Of a stretch of 8,954 bases of DNA, positions 6,493 to 8,954 are shown piece after piece. Position 1 is the stretch's first letter. Every line of letters starts with the position of its first letter. Origin of the DNA: Candidatus Sulfotelmatobacter sp. (GTDB lineage: Bacteria; Acidobacteriota; Terriglobia; Terriglobales; Acidobacteriaceae); NCBI GenBank assembly GCA_030044775.1, contig JASICF010000022.1, positions 1 to 8,954 on the forward strand. Reading direction: 5' to 3'. The notes beneath the pieces are model-generated. The model was not told the DNA's origin and made no database searches. It worked only from the letters and a program-made list of their open reading frames with translations. The translations under genes and the position numbers were made by a program.

Positions 6493-7341
6493 TTAATATC
6501 GATAGAATCCCCGGCCGCTCTTTTTGCCTAACCACCCCGCGTCCACCATCTTGAGCAGCAGCGGGCACGGCCGATACTTCGGATCGCCGAGGCCCTCCTG
6601 CATCACGCGCATGATGTCGCGGCACACGTCCAACCCGATGAAATCTGCCAGGGTCAACGGTCCCATGGGATGCGCCATCCCCAGCTTAAACACTTCATCG
6701 ATGGCTTCCGGCGTCGCTACCCCCTCCATCACTGCATAAATCGCCTCATTAATCAGCGGCATGAGCACGCGGTTGGAAACGAAGCCCGGCGCGTCGTTCA
6801 CCTCAACGGGAGTTTTTTCCAGCTGAACGGCAAGGTTCCGAGTTTCCGAAAACGTTTCCTGCGAAGTCGCGAGGCCTCGAATAATCTCAACCAACTTCAT
6901 CACCGGCACGGGATTGAAAAAGTGCATGCCGATGACTCTTTCCGGGCGCTTGGTTAGCGCTGCCAGCTTCGTAATGGAAATCGAAGACGTATTCGATGCC
7001 AGGATGACTTCCGATTTCATCAATCGGTCGAGGTCGCGAAAAATCTCTGACTTGATTTCGAACTTTTCGGTCGCGGCCTCGACAACAAACTCGCACTCGG
7101 CCAGGCCGGCGCGGTCGGTGACCGGCTGAATACGCTTCAGCGCCGAATCTTTGTCTTCCGCCGCGATCTTGTTTTTCGCGACTTCGCGATCGAGATTCTT
7201 GGAAATTGTGGCCAGCCCGCGGTCAAGAAAGCTCTGCTCCACATCACACAAGACAACGGAATATCCGCTGCGCGCGAACACATGGGCGATGCCGTTGCCC
7301 ATCGTGCCCGCTCCGATGACGCCGATGCGTTGTATCTCCAT
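6493..7341 (-). CDS. hbd: 3-hydroxybutyryl-CoA dehydrogenase
   Basis: Interconverts acetoacetyl-CoA and 3-hydroxybutyryl-CoA with NAD(P)H, acting in beta-oxidation, butyrate or PHB-type metabolism, or phenylacetate breakdown (PaaH-like). The 282 residues match the usual stand-alone enzyme. The N-terminal Rossmann domain starts IGVIGAGTMG, with GxGxxG at 10-15. The acidic residue ending the second strand is Asp33, which favours NAD. Catalytic and substrate residues are in place: Ser119 (NTSS), His140 (MHFFNPVPVMKLVEI), Glu152 and Asn190 (GFVSNR). The C-terminal helical domain contains HPMGPLTLADFIGLD and ends GWLGKKSGRGFYRY, the typical close. The ATG at 7341 has GAGG six bases upstream. No other acyl-CoA gene is in the window, so the pathway cannot be fixed. 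It is divergent from the P5C dehydrogenase gene. Confidence 0.95.
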   Translation of the reverse strand: MEIQRIGVIGAGTMGNGIAHVFARSGYSVVLCDVEQSFLDRGLATISKNLDREVAKNKIAAEDKDSALKRIQPVTDRAGLAECEFVVEAATEKFEIKSEIFRDLDRLMKSEVILASNTSSISITKLAALTKRPERVIGMHFFNPVPVMKLVEIIRGLATSQETFSETRNLAVQLEKTPVEVNDAPGFVSNRVLMPLINEAIYAVMEGVATPEAIDEVFKLGMAHPMGPLTLADFIGLDVCRDIMRVMQEGLGDPKYRPCPLLLKMVDAGWLGKKSGRGFYRY

Positions 7342-7542
7342 AAATCGCCTCGATCAAAACAAACGAGTCTATCATCTCAATTTCATGGTCTTGCCGGGTA
7401 GCCGGGTGCCGCTAGGAGGATGGCAGCGCCAAATTCAGCCTCCCGGACGCTGGCGGCCGGATCCATAGCGCTCGACTGTCACGCGAATCGAAGCGGGCCT
7501 CTGCCGAATCCAAATACAGCGAGCGATTACGCGCTTCTGCGG

Positions 7543-7551
7543 TGTTAAAAT
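7543..7551 (+). promoter_or_regulatory. Possible extended -10 promoter element for pruA
   Basis: TGT followed by TAAAAT (7546-7551) is an extended -10 (TGn plus a 5/6 hexamer). It lies about 42 bp before the ATG at 7593. No convincing -35 lies 16-18 bp upstream, as is common for extended -10 promoters. Confidence 0.35.
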
Positions 7552-7592
7552 AAGTGTTCCGCTGTCATCAAATTCATTCCTGAGGATCCCCC

Positions 7593-8855
7593 ATGGCCAT
7601 CGCCGAACCTCCCGTCCACTCGCGAATGTCGTCAACGTTGCATCAAGGTCCGTTCATCAACGAGCCATTTTATGATTTCCGCAATGAAGAGAACGCGCGC
7701 AAAATGCGCGCGGCGATAGAGCGGGTTCGAGGCCAGCTCGGGCGCGAGTATGACCTCATCATCGGCGGCAGGCGGATCAAGACTGCGGAAAAGATTAAGT
7801 CGCTGAATCCGTCGCGGCCCTCCCAGGTAGTCGGCCTTCATCAGAAGGCGGGCAAGGAGCATGTCGAGCCGGCGATGAATGCCGCGCTCAAAGCGTTCGA
7901 GTCATGGAAATACACTTCCATCGAAGAGCGCACCGCCCTTCTGTTTCGTGTGAGCGATCTGCTCCGCCGGCGCAAGATGGATTTCATGGCTTGGCTGGTT
8001 TTCGAAGTGAGCAAGAACTGGGGCGAGGCCGACGCCGATATTTCAGAAACCATCGACTTCTGCGAATTTTATGCGCGGGAAGCGTTACGGCTTGCCAGGG
8101 CCGAAGCGCCGGTGCAACTTCCCGGCGAGCAGGATTCGCTCAAATATATTCCGCTGGGCGTCGGCGCGGTGATTCCACCGTGGAATTTCCCTTGCGCGAT
8201 TATGGCCGGCCTTACGCTGGCTTCGATCGTCAGCGGCAACACGGTTATTCTGAAGCCGTCAAGCGATTCACCAACCATCGCGGCGAAGTTCGTCGAATTG
8301 CTTGAAGAAGCCGGCATGCCGGAGGGTGTGGTCAACTTCTGTCCCGGCTCGGGAGCCACTTTCGGCGATGCGGTCGTCGCACATCCGAAAACGCGGTACA
8401 TCGCCTTCACCGGCTCCCGCGAAGTCGGATTGCACATCAATCAGTCGGCGGCCACGCAGGCGCCGGGCCAGCTTTGGATCAAGCGGACGATTCTCGAAAT
8501 GGGCGGTAAAGATGCGATCATCGTCGACGCCGATGCCGATATCGATTCCGCAGTCGAGGGGGTTGCTCAGGCTGCGTTCGGCTTTCAAGGGCAGAAGTGC
8601 TCGGCCTGCTCGCGCGCCATTGTTGACGAGCGCGTCTACGATAAGTTTCTCAATCTGCTGAAAGCGCGCGTGGAAAAAATTACGATTGGCGATCCCGCCG
8701 AAAACACAAACATGGGCGCGGTGATCAACCAGGGCTCGATGAATACGATTCTTGGCTACATTGAGCAAGGCAAGAAAGACGGGCGGGTGCTCACTGGCGG
8801 CGAACGTGCCACCGAAGCCGGCGACGGGTATTATATCCGAACTCGGTATCGTTAG
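7593..8855 (+). CDS. pruA: L-glutamate gamma-semialdehyde (P5C) dehydrogenase, broken 3' end
   Basis: Oxidises glutamate-gamma-semialdehyde, which forms from pyrroline-5-carboxylate, to glutamate with NAD+: the second step of proline catabolism. It is the stand-alone RocA/PruA type, not fused to proline dehydrogenase. Residues 1-60 match the family N-terminal extension (FINEPFYDF). The aldehyde dehydrogenase core shows PPWNFP at 195-200, KPSSDSP (Lys221), FTGSREVG at 272-279, LEMGGKDAIIVD with general base Glu302, and QGQKCSACSR with catalytic Cys336. TGAGGA lies 6 nt before the ATG. The frame matches the family to Ile415 (GDGYYI, ending 8837), then gives RTRYR and a stop. Intact homologues have about 515 residues, so about 100 are missing. 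The next homologous section lies on the opposite strand immediately after. The break is therefore an inverted junction, not a natural C-terminus. Confidence 0.93.
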   Translation: MAIAEPPVHSRMSSTLHQGPFINEPFYDFRNEENARKMRAAIERVRGQLGREYDLIIGGRRIKTAEKIKSLNPSRPSQVVGLHQKAGKEHVEPAMNAALKAFESWKYTSIEERTALLFRVSDLLRRRKMDFMAWLVFEVSKNWGEADADISETIDFCEFYAREALRLARAEAPVQLPGEQDSLKYIPLGVGAVIPPWNFPCAIMAGLTLASIVSGNTVILKPSSDSPTIAAKFVELLEEAGMPEGVVNFCPGSGATFGDAVVAHPKTRYIAFTGSREVGLHINQSAATQAPGQLWIKRTILEMGGKDAIIVDADADIDSAVEGVAQAAFGFQGQKCSACSRAIVDERVYDKFLNLLKARVEKITIGDPAENTNMGAVINQGSMNTILGYIEQGKKDGRVLTGGERATEAGDGYYIRTRYR

Positions 8856-8954
8856 CGATTTCGAGAGCCTGATCAAATCCGCGTGACTTGATGACGGCGA
8901 GCACGGGGCCGAAAATCTCTTCCTGTTCGAGTTTTGATCCGGCGGGAATGTCGG
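8836..8954 (-). pseudogene. pruA: Inverted fragment of the same P5C dehydrogenase gene
   Basis: Read on the minus strand from 8952 to 8836, this stretch encodes 39 residues in one frame: DIPAGSKLEQ, then EEIFGPVLAVIK, then SRGFDQALEI, then ANDTEFG. This is the aldehyde dehydrogenase block that normally follows GYYI-x-PT-x3 in P5C dehydrogenases, including the conserved EEIFGPV. It lies about six residues beyond where the plus-strand copy stops and is in reverse orientation. The two pieces meet at 8836-8838, where TCC/GGA could belong to either, a microhomology of 2-3 bp. Upstream minus-strand sequence (8835 and lower) is simply the antisense of the plus-strand gene. It cannot be translated as a gene on its own. 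A fold-back chimera or a true inversion both explain it. Confidence 0.85.

Noticed and set aside
7420..7548. 42-codon plus-strand frame starting right after AGGAGG in the hbd-pruA gap
   Set aside because: The AGGAGG touches the ATG with no spacing, the product has no recognisable feature, and its stop overlaps the likely pruA -10 element.
8836..8855. Simple frameshift or natural stop at the end of the P5C dehydrogenase gene
   Set aside because: No plus-strand frame after 8837 restores family sequence, while the minus strand gives 39 in-frame family residues. Only a strand switch fits.
8268..8876. 202-residue minus-strand frame starting inside the inverted fragment
   Set aside because: It is the antisense of the P5C dehydrogenase gene in a non-coding frame; the real minus-strand homology uses another frame and stops at 8836.

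Overview
The window is ordinary bacterial chromosome of moderately high GC, about 9 kb, with eight protein-coding genes on both strands and short intergenic gaps. No tRNA, rRNA, CRISPR array, insertion sequence or phage gene was seen. The gene mix suggests an Acidobacteriota genome or metagenomic contig: single-domain MsrA, a YycJ/WalJ-type metallo-beta-lactamase, a zinc-finger membrane protein beginning MSQQCVDP, a secreted Asp-box propeller and a Bacillus/Thermus-type stand-alone P5C dehydrogenase. That taxonomic call is inference from family memory, not a search result.

Layout. 1-1199 (-): seryl-tRNA synthetase, cut at its C-terminus by the window edge. 1389-2339 (+): dihydroorotate dehydrogenase, catalytic subunit of the 1B type, divergent from serS. 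2369-3676 (-): exported Asp-box (BNR) beta-propeller protein with a well-formed sigma70-like promoter, convergent with pyrD. 3895-4371 (+): MsrA. 4507-7341 (-): four genes in one direction, read from right to left as 3-hydroxybutyryl-CoA dehydrogenase, MBL-fold hydrolase, putative zinc-binding anti-sigma-like membrane protein, and a small four-helix membrane protein. The middle two may overlap by 4 nt. 7593 onward (+): L-glutamate gamma-semialdehyde dehydrogenase (pruA/rocA type), divergent from the hydroxybutyryl-CoA dehydrogenase.

The most striking feature is at the right end. The pruA frame follows its family to residue 415 (about 8837) and then abruptly stops making sense. The last ~117 bases instead encode the next section of the same protein on the opposite strand, with only about six residues missing between the two parts. 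The end of the window is therefore an inverted (fold-back) junction inside one gene: either a real rearrangement or, more probably, a chimeric read or contig end.

The genes are mostly housekeeping or central metabolism (translation, pyrimidine synthesis, protein repair, acyl-CoA metabolism, proline catabolism) and do not form one pathway. The only candidate for a less-described unit is the MBL hydrolase / zinc-finger membrane protein / four-helix membrane protein run.
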